Shown piece after piece: positions 45,250 to 53,562 of a stretch of 64,000 nucleotides of DNA. The DNA is taken from NCBI RefSeq assembly GCF_963676815.1, contig NZ_OY781365.1:4622501-4686500 (forward strand), written 5' to 3'. The first letter of the stretch is position 1; each line of letters starts with the position of its first letter. The notes under the pieces were generated by a model that saw only the letters and a list, made by a program, of their open reading frames with translations, was not told the origin of the DNA and ran no database searches. The translations under genes and the position numbers were made by a program. The DNA comes from an uncultured Draconibacterium sp. GTDB lineage: Bacteria > Bacteroidota > Bacteroidia > Bacteroidales > Prolixibacteraceae.

Positions 45250-46554
45250 TTATTGTTTGCCTTTTACCGTTAATCGTATAAAAATATACCCCAGAGTTCC
45301 GGCAATTAACGACCCAAACAAAATACCCATCTTGGCTGAATCAATTAATACTGTATCTGTATAGGCAAGGTTGTTTATAAACAACGACATGGTAAAACCA
45401 AGTCCGCCAAGGAACGAAACTCCCGCCAACTGTTTAAAGTTTACATTTTCGGGTAACTCAGCAATATTGAGTTTTATCGACAGCCACGAAAACGAAAATA
45501 TCCCGATAAAATTACCAACAACCATACTGATTGCAATATTACTGGATAATGCAAGATTTGTTTCTCCAGAAAACTTAAAAGCTACACCTGCATTGGCAAA
45601 GGCAAAAATTGGCATAATTAGGTATGATACCCAGCCGTGCAGGCCGTGTTCGCTATGTTGTAACGGCGATGTTGTGTTTTCGGTAAGTTCTTCCAGTTCC
45701 TCAATTGCATGCATTTGTTTACTGGTAAGAACACTTTTCTGCCCTTGTCCCTGGGTTTTACATTCATCCAGAAAATTTTCGAGCAATTGTTTACCTCGTT
45801 CATAAAAAGAACGGGTGTCGGTTTTTCTTCGCAGAGGTATGGTTAGTGCCATTAACACGCCGGCAATAGTTGCATGAATTCCTGATTTAAGAAACAGAAC
45901 CCAAACAATAACTCCGGCAATAAAAAACAAATATTTAGAGTAGGCATTAAAACGAGATAAAACCATTAGCAATGCTACAATGCCAAGCCCAATAAAAATA
46001 TTTGCCCAGATTAAATTGGTGCTGTAAAAAAACGCAATGACCAAAACAGCCCCAAGGTCGTCGATAATAGCAAAAGCCATTAAAAATACCTTGATTCCGT
46101 TAGGCACTCGGTTTCCTAAAAGAGTAAGTATGCCAAGCGAGAATGCAATATCTGCTGCCATAGGAATTCCCCAGCCTTCGCCACCGGCATTTCCTAAGTT
46201 CAAAAAAGTAAATAACGAAGCAGGAATTACCATTCCTCCAACAGCGGCAAAAAATGGTAACGAAGCTTTTTTTACATGACTAAGTTCGCCCGAGAGGATT
46301 TCGCGTTTAATCTCTAATCCTATCAGAAAAAAGAAAATGGCCATTAAACCATCATTAATCCATTTATATATGGGTTTTGAAAGCTCGAAACCGGGTACAG
46401 TAAAAGTGATATAGTTTTTCCAAAATTCGAGAAAATCGTGACTTAACGGGCTGTTAGCAAGCACAAGGGCTGCTATTGTAGCCGCAAATAAAATAATACT
46501 ACTGGAGGTCTCAAGCTTAATAAACTGACTAATTGGATCTTTAATGAACTTCAT
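45250..46554 (-). CDS. nhaA: Na+/H+ antiporter NhaA
   Basis: 434-residue inner membrane antiporter that expels Na+ in exchange for H+. About 12 transmembrane helices. The ion-site aspartates are D165-D166 in FAIIDDLGAV and D135 in PMAADIAFSLGILTLLGN; GLEIKREILSGELSH is the conserved loop after TM2. There is a hydrophilic insert of about 60 residues (RKTDTRSFYERGKQLLENFL region) in the middle, common in Bacteroidota NhaA. Its role fits an organism that also runs a Na+ pump (NQR, at the right end of the window). Confidence 0.96.
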   Translation of the reverse strand: MKFIKDPISQFIKLETSSSIILFAATIAALVLANSPLSHDFLEFWKNYITFTVPGFELSKPIYKWINDGLMAIFFFLIGLEIKREILSGELSHVKKASLPFFAAVGGMVIPASLFTFLNLGNAGGEGWGIPMAADIAFSLGILTLLGNRVPNGIKVFLMAFAIIDDLGAVLVIAFFYSTNLIWANIFIGLGIVALLMVLSRFNAYSKYLFFIAGVIVWVLFLKSGIHATIAGVLMALTIPLRRKTDTRSFYERGKQLLENFLDECKTQGQGQKSVLTSKQMHAIEELEELTENTTSPLQHSEHGLHGWVSYLIMPIFAFANAGVAFKFSGETNLALSSNIAISMVVGNFIGIFSFSWLSIKLNIAELPENVNFKQLAGVSFLGGLGFTMSLFINNLAYTDTVLIDSAKMGILFGSLIAGTLGYIFIRLTVKGKQ

Positions 46555-46641
46555 TGTTTTGTTTTTGTAGAAAACGGTGAACTAAATAATTTGTTTAAAT
46601 CCTTTAGTCAAATTTAGAAATAAAAAAATTTGCACGACCTA

Positions 46642-46672
46642 TTGTCAATAATAAAATAATGTTATAATTTAG
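46642..46672 (+). promoter_or_regulatory. Candidate promoter for the SPFH cluster
   Basis: TTG at 46642-46644 and TAATTTAG at 46665-46672 are separated by 20 bp, close to TTG-N19/20-TAnnTTTG. It lies immediately upstream of the 11-bp direct repeat and 41 bp before the SPFH start. Confidence 0.4.
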
Positions 46673-46674
46673 TG

Positions 46675-46696
46675 ATATCAAAATAATATCAAAATA
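46675..46696 (+). promoter_or_regulatory. 11-bp perfect tandem repeat, possible operator
   Basis: ATATCAAAATA occurs twice without a gap (46675-46685, 46686-46696), 17 bp before the SPFH start and just after the candidate promoter. One helical turn per unit suits a ribbon-helix-helix protein, and one is encoded in this operon. Confidence 0.5.
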
Positions 46697-46712
46697 CTAA
46701 ATAATTAATGTC

Positions 46713-47561
46713 ATGGAAAAACAACATTCAGCTTTATCAGGTTACATGTTCCTGTTCTTGGAGCTTATTTTATTAGTGGTTATCATCTTTGGTTTTATGC
46801 GTGGTATGATTGTTCCGGCAATCGTTTTGATTCCGGTATTTATACTTGTTGCAATTGGTTTTACGGTTGTTGACCCGAACCAAAGTTGTGTAATGATCTT
46901 ATTTGGAGCCTACAAGGGAACCATTAAAACCAACGGTTTTTATTGGGTTAATCCGTTTTATGTACGCAAAAAGATATCGTTGCGGGCACGGAACTTCGAT
47001 AGTGAACCTATTAAGGTGAACGATAAACTGGGAAATCCGATTATGATTGGATTAGTACTGGTTTGGAAAGTGGAGGAAACATACAAAGCTGCTTTTGGAG
47101 TAGATGAGTTTCAACATTTTGTTGTGGTACAAAGTGAGGCGGCTTTGCGTAAACTGGCCGGAATGTATCCTTACGATAACATCGAGGATGAAAATGCAAA
47201 AGTAACGCTGCGTGATGGAACGGAAGAAGTAAACGATCAGCTGGAAAAAGAAATTATTGAACGTCTTGAAATTGCAGGTATCCACGTTATTGAAGCCCGT
47301 ATTAACCATATAGCTTACGCTCAGGAAATTGCACAGGCTATGTTAAAACGCCAGCAGGCAACAGCAATTGTGGCTGCACGCTACAAAATTGTTGAAGGTG
47401 CGGTTAGTATGGTAGAAATGGCGCTCGACGAACTTAACCAAAAAAGTATTGTTGAGCTGGATGAAGATAAAAAGGCAACTATGGTAAGCAATTTAATGGT
47501 TGTTTTATGCGGCGATAAAGATGCTACACCAGTAGTAAATACCGGATCACTTTATCAGTAA
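46713..47561 (+). CDS. SPFH/Band 7 domain membrane protein
   Basis: 282 residues. Two N-terminal hydrophobic segments (YMFLFLELILLVVIIFGFM and MIVPAIVLIPVFILVAIGF), then an SPFH domain (DPNQSCVMILFGAYKGTIKT, KISLRARNFDSEPIKVNDKL, GLVLVWKVEETYKAAFGVDE) and a coiled coil (ARINHIAYAQEIAQAMLKRQ). Such proteins scaffold membrane microdomains and often recruit proteases. It heads a plus-strand cluster with a membrane protein, an Arc-type DNA-binding protein, two tiny membrane proteins and a zinc ribbon. Confidence 0.92.
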   Translation: MEKQHSALSGYMFLFLELILLVVIIFGFMRGMIVPAIVLIPVFILVAIGFTVVDPNQSCVMILFGAYKGTIKTNGFYWVNPFYVRKKISLRARNFDSEPIKVNDKLGNPIMIGLVLVWKVEETYKAAFGVDEFQHFVVVQSEAALRKLAGMYPYDNIEDENAKVTLRDGTEEVNDQLEKEIIERLEIAGIHVIEARINHIAYAQEIAQAMLKRQQATAIVAARYKIVEGAVSMVEMALDELNQKSIVELDEDKKATMVSNLMVVLCGDKDATPVVNTGSLYQ

Positions 47562-47566
47562 ACACC

Positions 47567-48091
47567 ATGAAAAAGCTTCTTTTTAAAGAAGAGCAGGAGT
47601 TTGATAAACGATGGCTGGGGCTTTTGATGCTGGTTGCTGTATCGGCTGCTGCCATCCCATTCTTTCGGGGAATTTATTTTCTGACGATGGAAAATTCCCC
47701 CGAGGATAATCCGATGACTACAGGAGGATTGATTGCAACCGGTGTAACAGTTTTGGTATTGGTGGTAATTTTTATCCTGATGTTTCGGGCAAAACTAAAA
47801 ACAAAAGTTACTGCCGATAAACTTTCCGTTTGTTTTCCGCCGCTTGTGCGAAAGTGGAAAGAAATCGAATCTTCGGAAATTGAAAAGTATGAGATACGGC
47901 AATATCACCCGAAGAGAGAATACGGAGGCCGCGGCATAAAACGTCGTTTACGAAAAGGTACTGCATGGACCGTCTCGGGGCGTATAGGACTTCAGTTATA
48001 TCTGAAGAGTGGGAAAAGATTCCTGTTTGGTACACAAAGACAACAAGCCCTGGAGTATGCCATGCAAAAATTGATGGAAAAGGAGGATTAG
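47567..48091 (+). CDS. Two-helix membrane protein (DUF6141-like?)
   Basis: 174 residues, starting 5 bp after the SPFH stop. Two hydrophobic helices at about 16-37 (GLLMLVAVSAAAIPFFRGIY) and 55-79 (LIATGVTVLVLVVIFILMFR); the rest is a basic beta-rich cytosolic domain (TADKLSVCFPPLVRKWKEIE, EIRQYHPKREYGGRGIKRRL, LQLYLKSGKRFLFGTQRQQA) that looks like a PH-type fold. It resembles DUF6141-style proteins, but this match is from memory. Probably works with the SPFH scaffold. Confidence 0.8.
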   Translation: MKKLLFKEEQEFDKRWLGLLMLVAVSAAAIPFFRGIYFLTMENSPEDNPMTTGGLIATGVTVLVLVVIFILMFRAKLKTKVTADKLSVCFPPLVRKWKEIESSEIEKYEIRQYHPKREYGGRGIKRRLRKGTAWTVSGRIGLQLYLKSGKRFLFGTQRQQALEYAMQKLMEKED

Positions 48092-48092
48092 A

Positions 48093-48266
48093 ATGGCGAA
48101 GAAAAAATCGTTTGTATTGCGCGTGAGTCCGGAAATGATGGAGGCCGTTGAAAAATGGGCGGCCGATGATTTCCGGAGTATTAACGGGCAAATTGAATGG
48201 ATAATACATAAAGCTTTAAAAGATGCAAAACGACTAAAAAAGGGTTCAGAAGATGGGACGGTATGA
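48093..48266 (+). CDS. Arc-family ribbon-helix-helix DNA-binding protein
   Basis: 57 residues, starting 1 bp after the previous stop. KKKSFVLRVSPEMMEAVEKW forms the beta strand and first helix, and DDFRSINGQIEWIIHKALKD the second helix, the Arc/CopG layout in which two strands from a dimer read the DNA major groove. Conserved Arc-type RSxNxxI is present. Such genes commonly follow SPFH genes in Bacteroidota. It may repress its own operon through the tandem repeat in the leader. Below the usual size cut-off of gene callers. Confidence 0.88.
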   Translation: MAKKKSFVLRVSPEMMEAVEKWAADDFRSINGQIEWIIHKALKDAKRLKKGSEDGTV

Positions 48267-48396
48267 TCATTTAAAAGCGAAAACAGAACAAAAGAAGAGC
48301 AAACTAAAAATGATACTGGAAATAATAACCGTAATTGTTATTGCATTAGTTATCAGTGGTTTTATACTTCAGGTAGTAATGCAGTTAAAAAAGTAA
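48253..48396 (+). CDS. Tiny membrane protein A (MGRYD start)
   Basis: 47 residues, overlapping the Arc gene by 14 bp in another frame. A charged N-terminus, MGRYDHLKAKTEQKKSKLK, is followed by one hydrophobic helix (MILEIITVIVIALVISGFIL) and a short tail (QVVMQLKK). The first seven residues match the pattern MG-R/K-YD-H/Y-L/M-K also found in the next gene. Function unknown. Confidence 0.75.
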   Translation: MGRYDHLKAKTEQKKSKLKMILEIITVIVIALVISGFILQVVMQLKK

Positions 48397-48425
48397 GACG
48401 AAAGAATCATTAAACAATTTAGAAA

Positions 48426-48575
48426 ATGGGTAAATACGATTACATGAAAAAGGGCGAAAATAAACTCCGGAGAACCAATTTAACATCAACTCAAAAAAGA
48501 TTTATAATAATACTCGTTATCGCCGTTGTTCTTTTTTCTATTCAGTTAGTAATTTATTTGAAAAGCAAATACTGA
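48426..48575 (+). CDS. Tiny membrane protein B (MGKYD start)
   Basis: 49 residues, 29 bp after protein A. MGKYDYMKKGENKLRRTNLT is basic and soluble; FIIILVIAVVLFSIQLVIYL is a single membrane helix; the tail is KSKY. The start and overall plan (basic N-terminus of about 25 residues, one helix, lysine-rich end) match protein A, so the two are likely diverged duplicates. Both should sit in the inner membrane with the N-terminus in the cytoplasm. Confidence 0.75.
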   Translation: MGKYDYMKKGENKLRRTNLTSTQKRFIIILVIAVVLFSIQLVIYLKSKY

Positions 48576-48605
48576 TAAACTGAAAACAATTAAAAACAAA
48601 AAACC

Positions 48606-48818
48606 ATGAAGAAACATTTCAGTTGCCCCAAATGCAGTAGTTGGGAGTACGAAGAAGATGCAATCAGAACAACCGGAGCCGGATTTACACGTTTTTTTGA
48701 CATCCAGAACCGAAAGTTTATAGCCATTTCGTGTAAACGTTGTGGCTATACCGAATTGTATAAAGCCGGACGCGGAAGTACGGCAGGCAGCATTCTCGAT
48801 TTTCTTACATCTTCATAA
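48606..48818 (+). CDS. Zinc-ribbon protein
   Basis: 70 residues with two CxxC knuckles, CPKCSSWEYEEDAIRTTGAG at the N-terminus and CKRCGYTELYKAG in the middle, forming a single zinc ribbon. Resembles the ZinicRibbon_13 (DUF2082) family of small predicted nucleic-acid-binding proteins. Last gene of the SPFH cluster, followed by a terminator. Target unknown. Confidence 0.85.
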   Translation: MKKHFSCPKCSSWEYEEDAIRTTGAGFTRFFDIQNRKFIAISCKRCGYTELYKAGRGSTAGSILDFLTSS

Positions 48819-48842
48819 ATCACAACTTCATTTAATTAAAAT

Positions 48843-48877
48843 AAAAAACCTGTTCCGCGAAAAGGAGCAGGTTTTTT
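48843..48877 (+). terminator. Terminator closing the SPFH cluster
   Basis: AAAAAACCTGTTCC (48843-48856) pairs with GGAGCAGGTTTTTT (48864-48877) with one G-T pair and a 7-nt loop. The position implies that SPFH through zinc ribbon can form a single transcript. Confidence 0.92.
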
Positions 48878-48991
48878 GTTGCCTTCCACTATTTCACGCA
48901 CAAATTAAGGTGTAATTTCGTATCGCCTTTAACTTTACTTTAAATCACTTCTTCCTGTTTTTTCAACATAGGTTTTCATCACAAATTCCGT

Positions 48992-48999
48992 TATTTTTG
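48992..48999 (+). promoter_or_regulatory. Candidate -7 element for pfp
   Basis: TATTTTTG matches TAnnTTTG, 113 bp before the pfp ATG; no -33 element recognised. The leader between contains several CCGG-based short inverted repeats without a T-run. Confidence 0.35.
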
Positions 49000-49111
49000 G
49001 TCTGCTTAAAAAATTAGAAATCAATAATTAATAATTACTGAAGCCGGTTTTGCCGGTTAAGGTTTTGTTCCGGACGATTGTTTTCAATTTCCGGCTAAAA
49101 AATAAACAGAC

Positions 49112-50764
49112 ATGAGTATTAGCGCATTACAAAAAGAAAGGGCTAAATATCAGCCTAAACTACCTAAATCGTTAAAAGGCGACGTTAAACTGGTTGAAGG
49201 TGCAAAAACCGAATCGGTTGCCGACCAAAAAGAAATTGCAGAACTGTTTCCGAATACCTACGGAATGCCATTGATTTCTTTCGAAGCTGCCGATGCTGCA
49301 ACCGAAAGACAAGCTGTAAATGTTGGCGTAATCCTTTCTGGAGGTCAGGCTCCGGGTGGACACAACGTAATTTCAGGAATTTTTGATGGTATTAAAAACA
49401 TTCATCCAGATAGCAAGTTATACGGATTTTTAGGTGGTCCCGGCGGATTGGTTGATCACAAATACATGGAGCTTACTGCTGATATTATTGATGAGTACCG
49501 TAACACAGGTGGTTTCGATATTATCGGTTCGGGCCGTACAAAATTAGAAGAGGAAGCACAATTTGATAAAGGTTTGGAGATTGCCAAAGATCTTAGCCTT
49601 AATGCGCTGGTAATTATTGGTGGCGACGACTCGAACACAAATGCTTGTGTTTTGGCCGAATACTACGCAAAAATTGATGCAGGTGTTCAGGTTATTGGTT
49701 GCCCTAAAACAATTGACGGTGACTTGAAAAACGAAATGATTGAAACTTCGTTTGGTTTCGACACCGCAACAAAAGTATACTCAGAACTAATTGGTAACAT
49801 CCAGCGCGATGCCAATTCAGCAAAAAAATACTGGCACTTTATTAAATTGATGGGACGTTCAGCTTCGCACATCGGTTTAGAGTGTGCATTAAAAACACAG
49901 CCAAACATTACGTTGATTTCGGAAGAAGTTGCTGATAAAAAGCAAACTTTAGGCGAAGTTGTAGATTATATGGCTGGTATTGTTGCTAACCGTGCCGCCG
50001 ATGGAAACAACTTTGGTGTTGCACTTATTCCTGAAGGTTTGATCGAGTTCATTCCTGAAATGAAAACATTGATTTCAGAACTAAACGACCTGCTTGCTGA
50101 AGGAACTGAAAGCGAAAAGGAATTTAAAATGTTGAAGAAAAGTCACCGTAACGAGTGGGTGGCCGGTCATCTTTCTGAAACTTCTTCAAATGTATTCAGT
50201 TCGTTACCATCAGGAATTGCCAGACAGTTAACATTAGACCGCGATCCACACGGAAACGTTCAGGTATCGTTAATCGAAACTGAGAAGCTATTGGGTGAAA
50301 TGGTAAAAACACGTTTGGATGAGATGAAAGAGGCAGGAGAATATTCCGGTAAATTCGGAACTCAATACCACTTCTTTGGTTACGAAGGACGTTGCGCAGC
50401 TCCTTCAAACTTCGATGCAGACTACTGTTATTCATTAGGTTATACCGCTTCTGTTCTTATTTCAGAAGGAAAAACCGGTTACATGGCATCAGTTCGAAAC
50501 ACAACTGCAGCTGCTGATGAGTGGATTGCAGGCGGTGTACCGGTAACCATGATGATGAACATGGAAAAACGTCACGGACACATGAAACCGGTAATTCAAA
50601 AAGCACTGGTTGAGTTGGACGGAGCTCCATACAAATTCTTCGTTACAAAACGAGGCGAGTGGGCAACAGGAACTGAGTTTGTTTATCCTGGTCCTATCCA
50701 GTACTTCGGACCAACTGAAGTTTGCGACCAAACAACAGAAACATTAAAATTAGAGCAAGCTTAA
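49112..50764 (+). CDS. pfp: Diphosphate-fructose-6-phosphate 1-phosphotransferase
   Basis: Reversible PPi-dependent phosphofructokinase: fructose 6-phosphate + PPi to fructose 1,6-bisphosphate + Pi. At 550 residues it is the long (plant-like) form. Signatures: GVILSGGQAPGGHNVISGIF, GGDDSNTNACVLAEYYAKID (about 170) where the second aspartate marks PPi over ATP use, and PKTIDGDLKN (about 199-208). KorAB (reversible 2-oxoacid oxidation) and this enzyme both favour energy-saving, reversible central metabolism. Confidence 0.96.
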   Translation: MSISALQKERAKYQPKLPKSLKGDVKLVEGAKTESVADQKEIAELFPNTYGMPLISFEAADAATERQAVNVGVILSGGQAPGGHNVISGIFDGIKNIHPDSKLYGFLGGPGGLVDHKYMELTADIIDEYRNTGGFDIIGSGRTKLEEEAQFDKGLEIAKDLSLNALVIIGGDDSNTNACVLAEYYAKIDAGVQVIGCPKTIDGDLKNEMIETSFGFDTATKVYSELIGNIQRDANSAKKYWHFIKLMGRSASHIGLECALKTQPNITLISEEVADKKQTLGEVVDYMAGIVANRAADGNNFGVALIPEGLIEFIPEMKTLISELNDLLAEGTESEKEFKMLKKSHRNEWVAGHLSETSSNVFSSLPSGIARQLTLDRDPHGNVQVSLIETEKLLGEMVKTRLDEMKEAGEYSGKFGTQYHFFGYEGRCAAPSNFDADYCYSLGYTASVLISEGKTGYMASVRNTTAAADEWIAGGVPVTMMMNMEKRHGHMKPVIQKALVELDGAPYKFFVTKRGEWATGTEFVYPGPIQYFGPTEVCDQTTETLKLEQA

Positions 50765-51093
50765 GGCTTCCTTTAAGGCAAAAATAAATGTAAAGCCTTC
50801 CCGTGAATTCGGGGAGGCTTTTTTGTTTTTCAAGCTATTGTCAACAATTTCTAATCATACGGGTTCTTAATAAAAGTTAAAATATTGACGGATTCTTAGC
50901 GATAATAAATGCTTGAATAGTGATCTTAATTACTTTCGCTAAGTATTTAAATATGTAAAATTGCCACGAAAACAATTATCTTGAATAGATAAGCATATTT
51001 ATTTAAGAAAAGAAAACTTAGTGATTTGATTCTCATTATCTTAGATGCTGTTTTAAAGCGATAGATGATAAATGAGACAATTGCTTATTTATT
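50765..51093 (+). other. Intergenic region between pfp and DUF5686 gene
   Basis: 329 bp. It begins with the pfp terminator. Then AT-rich sequence with a TACTTTCG near-match to the -7 consensus around 50933, a near-direct repeat (ACGGGTTCTTAATAA and ACGGATTCTTAGCGA), and a TTATCT/AGATAA inverted repeat around 50979-50995. No gene seen. Confidence 0.5.
50792..50826 (+). terminator. Terminator after pfp
   Basis: AAAGCCTTCCC (50792-50802) pairs with GGGGAGGCTTT (50811-50821) with one G-T pair, 8-nt loop, T-run. Confidence 0.9.
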
Positions 51094-53550
51094 ATGGAAA
51101 ACAAAATTAGATTAACAATACTGTTTCTATTGTTTGTCTTTGTATCAAATGCTGCCAGGGAAGCCACAGAGCTAACGGGTTATGTATTTGACAAGGAAAC
51201 AAAAGAACCTATCCCATTTGTAAATGTGTGGATTAAAGGAACAACCCGCGGTACCATTACCGATGTGGAAGGACACTTTATTCTTTCGGCTGCTATTGAC
51301 GATGAAATCACCTTTTCGTCGGTGGGATACATACGCGAAGAAATTAAGTTTACAACCAAATTAGAGGTGCCTGTTCAGGTTTTTCTGGCTCCTGATGTAC
51401 AACAAATAAGTGAGATTGAAGTAAAACCGGAGGAGTCGCGGGCAAAAGTTCTGTACCGTAAAATAATGGAACACAAAAAAGATAACCGCGATAAAGTTGA
51501 GAACTACAACGATTATAAAACATTTGAGCGCACTTCAGTGTACATGGCCATTGATAGCACATCGAAGGTGAACCGGATTATTCCGAACATGAATGAAGTT
51601 ACCATGAAACTGGATGACCGCGATATTCGCTTTTCACCCATTTACATGGCCGAATTAGGAACTTTAACCCGGGATACTAAGGACAGTATCGTTTATAACA
51701 AGAAGGACGGTATTTTCCCAAAACTTAACCAAACCATTGAAAGTTTGATTCTGCTGAATGTGGTAATCGACCTCGATTTTTACAAAGATCAGATTAATAT
51801 TCTTGGGCGGGGTATCGTGTCTCCACTGAGCAACTCGGCACGTTTGCATTACGATCTTTATTTAAACGACAGTACACTTGTTGATAGCGTTTGGCATTAT
51901 AATTTTTCGTTTACTCCGAAGAATAAGTACAATCCGTTATTTACAGGGCGATTTACAGTTGAGGGCAAAGATTTTGCGCTTACCAGCATTTACGCTTATG
52001 TGCAGGAAGAAGCCAATATTAATTTTGTAAACGGATACCGTTCTAATGTCCAATACAAGAAAGACGAAAATGGAACGTGGTTTTACGATAACCAGCAGAT
52101 TAGTTTGAATTTGTCGTTGACGCTGAATAAAGACACGGTGTCAAGATACGGATCACAACGAATTGATCAGATTTCGAATGGAAACTGGATGGTTAATAAA
52201 ATTACGCAGTATTCTACTTCGGAGCATTTAAACGAAATACGCGGTTATAACTGGCGATCGCAGCCTGAATTTGCAACAAGTTTGATGTCGGACGGGACAT
52301 ACGAACGTGTAGATAAACTGAAAGAGAATCAGGTTGTAAAGGGTATTGACGCCATTGGCGGAATGGTGCTTACCAGTTATATTGATTTGGGAAAAATTGA
52401 GCTGGGACCGGTATTCGATATCTACAGTACGAATGCCATAGAGGGGCAACGTTTTTCTTTGCCATTCCGAACCGGACAAAAAATGTGGGAGCGTTTTACA
52501 ATTGGCGGATTTCTTGGCTATGGTACACGAAACAAAGAATTGAAGTATGGGCTTAATTTTGGCTGGCAGTTAACACCCGATGACAAGTTTATTCTCCGTG
52601 GAAATTATTCCGACGACTATAACCTGGTGTCGCAGGATAAATATTTACGCTTTATAAAGAAAAACCCGAATACCAGGGGTAACGGAAACTTTATTGCCGC
52701 AATTACCTCACGCGAGGAGAATCCATACCTTCAACAAGAGAAAAAGGCACATGTAAACCTGGAATATAATACTGATAATGTTATTCTTGAGGGAGGAGCA
52801 TATTTCTCTTCCAATCACGGTACGCCTGCCATTCATTATGTGAATAATGGGATCGATTACCCACATTATTCGGCATATGGAGCACTGTTTAACGCACGGC
52901 TGGCTTTTGGCCAGTACTACGATCAGTATTATTTTATGCGTGTTTATTATATCGACCAAACCCCGGTTATTAACCTAAGTTGGGATATTGGCCAGGCTTA
53001 TGTGCCGGGCGATAATACACCTGATTTTGGAATGTATTCGCATTTTCACGGCTCGGTGGTTGGTAAGTTAAACTGGGGGCCTACCTTCATGCGTTATATG
53101 GTAAATGGAGGTTATTTATTTGGCGACGCTCCGTACGACCTGCTTGATATGCCTGTTGGTTCGCAATCGCTAGGATTTGCCAAATACAGGTTTAACCTTT
53201 TACATCAGGCTTCGTTTGCTCATAACGTATACACCAATATTCACCTCGACTGGGTTGGTGGTGGAATTATTTTTAACAAAATCCCATTATTCAACCGTTT
53301 GAAATTACGCGAAATGGTTTCGTTAAAGGCACACTACGGAGACAGAACCGATGCTTATAAACCGATCTTTGATCTTCCATCAGCGTTTTCGCAGGATTTA
53401 ACGACGCCGTATGCTGAGCTTGGTCTGGGTATTACAAACATCTTTAAAGTATTACGTATCGAGTACATCCATCAGTTGGGAAGTACATACACCGACCGGA
53501 GTTTTACCGATAACAGCGGAATACGTTTCAGAGCAGAGATGAGTTTTTAA
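51094..53550 (+). CDS. DUF5686-family outer membrane protein
   Basis: 818 residues. Signal peptide to about 21 (LLFVFVSNAA), then a carboxypeptidase-regulatory-like beta domain (ELTGYVFDKETKEPIPFVNV, TITDVEGHFILSAAIDDEIT; about 26-100). The rest, from KVLYRKIMEHKKDNRDKVEN, is the DUF5686 region that ends in a long barrel-like section with a terminal phenylalanine. These proteins look like TonB-receptor relatives without a plug; function unknown. No obvious partner; it is followed by the convergent CNNM/CBS gene with 12 bp between stops. Confidence 0.88.
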   Translation: MENKIRLTILFLLFVFVSNAAREATELTGYVFDKETKEPIPFVNVWIKGTTRGTITDVEGHFILSAAIDDEITFSSVGYIREEIKFTTKLEVPVQVFLAPDVQQISEIEVKPEESRAKVLYRKIMEHKKDNRDKVENYNDYKTFERTSVYMAIDSTSKVNRIIPNMNEVTMKLDDRDIRFSPIYMAELGTLTRDTKDSIVYNKKDGIFPKLNQTIESLILLNVVIDLDFYKDQINILGRGIVSPLSNSARLHYDLYLNDSTLVDSVWHYNFSFTPKNKYNPLFTGRFTVEGKDFALTSIYAYVQEEANINFVNGYRSNVQYKKDENGTWFYDNQQISLNLSLTLNKDTVSRYGSQRIDQISNGNWMVNKITQYSTSEHLNEIRGYNWRSQPEFATSLMSDGTYERVDKLKENQVVKGIDAIGGMVLTSYIDLGKIELGPVFDIYSTNAIEGQRFSLPFRTGQKMWERFTIGGFLGYGTRNKELKYGLNFGWQLTPDDKFILRGNYSDDYNLVSQDKYLRFIKKNPNTRGNGNFIAAITSREENPYLQQEKKAHVNLEYNTDNVILEGGAYFSSNHGTPAIHYVNNGIDYPHYSAYGALFNARLAFGQYYDQYYFMRVYYIDQTPVINLSWDIGQAYVPGDNTPDFGMYSHFHGSVVGKLNWGPTFMRYMVNGGYLFGDAPYDLLDMPVGSQSLGFAKYRFNLLHQASFAHNVYTNIHLDWVGGGIIFNKIPLFNRLKLREMVSLKAHYGDRTDAYKPIFDLPSAFSQDLTTPYAELGLGITNIFKVLRIEYIHQLGSTYTDRSFTDNSGIRFRAEMSF

Positions 53551-53562
53551 GCGGAAGAAATT

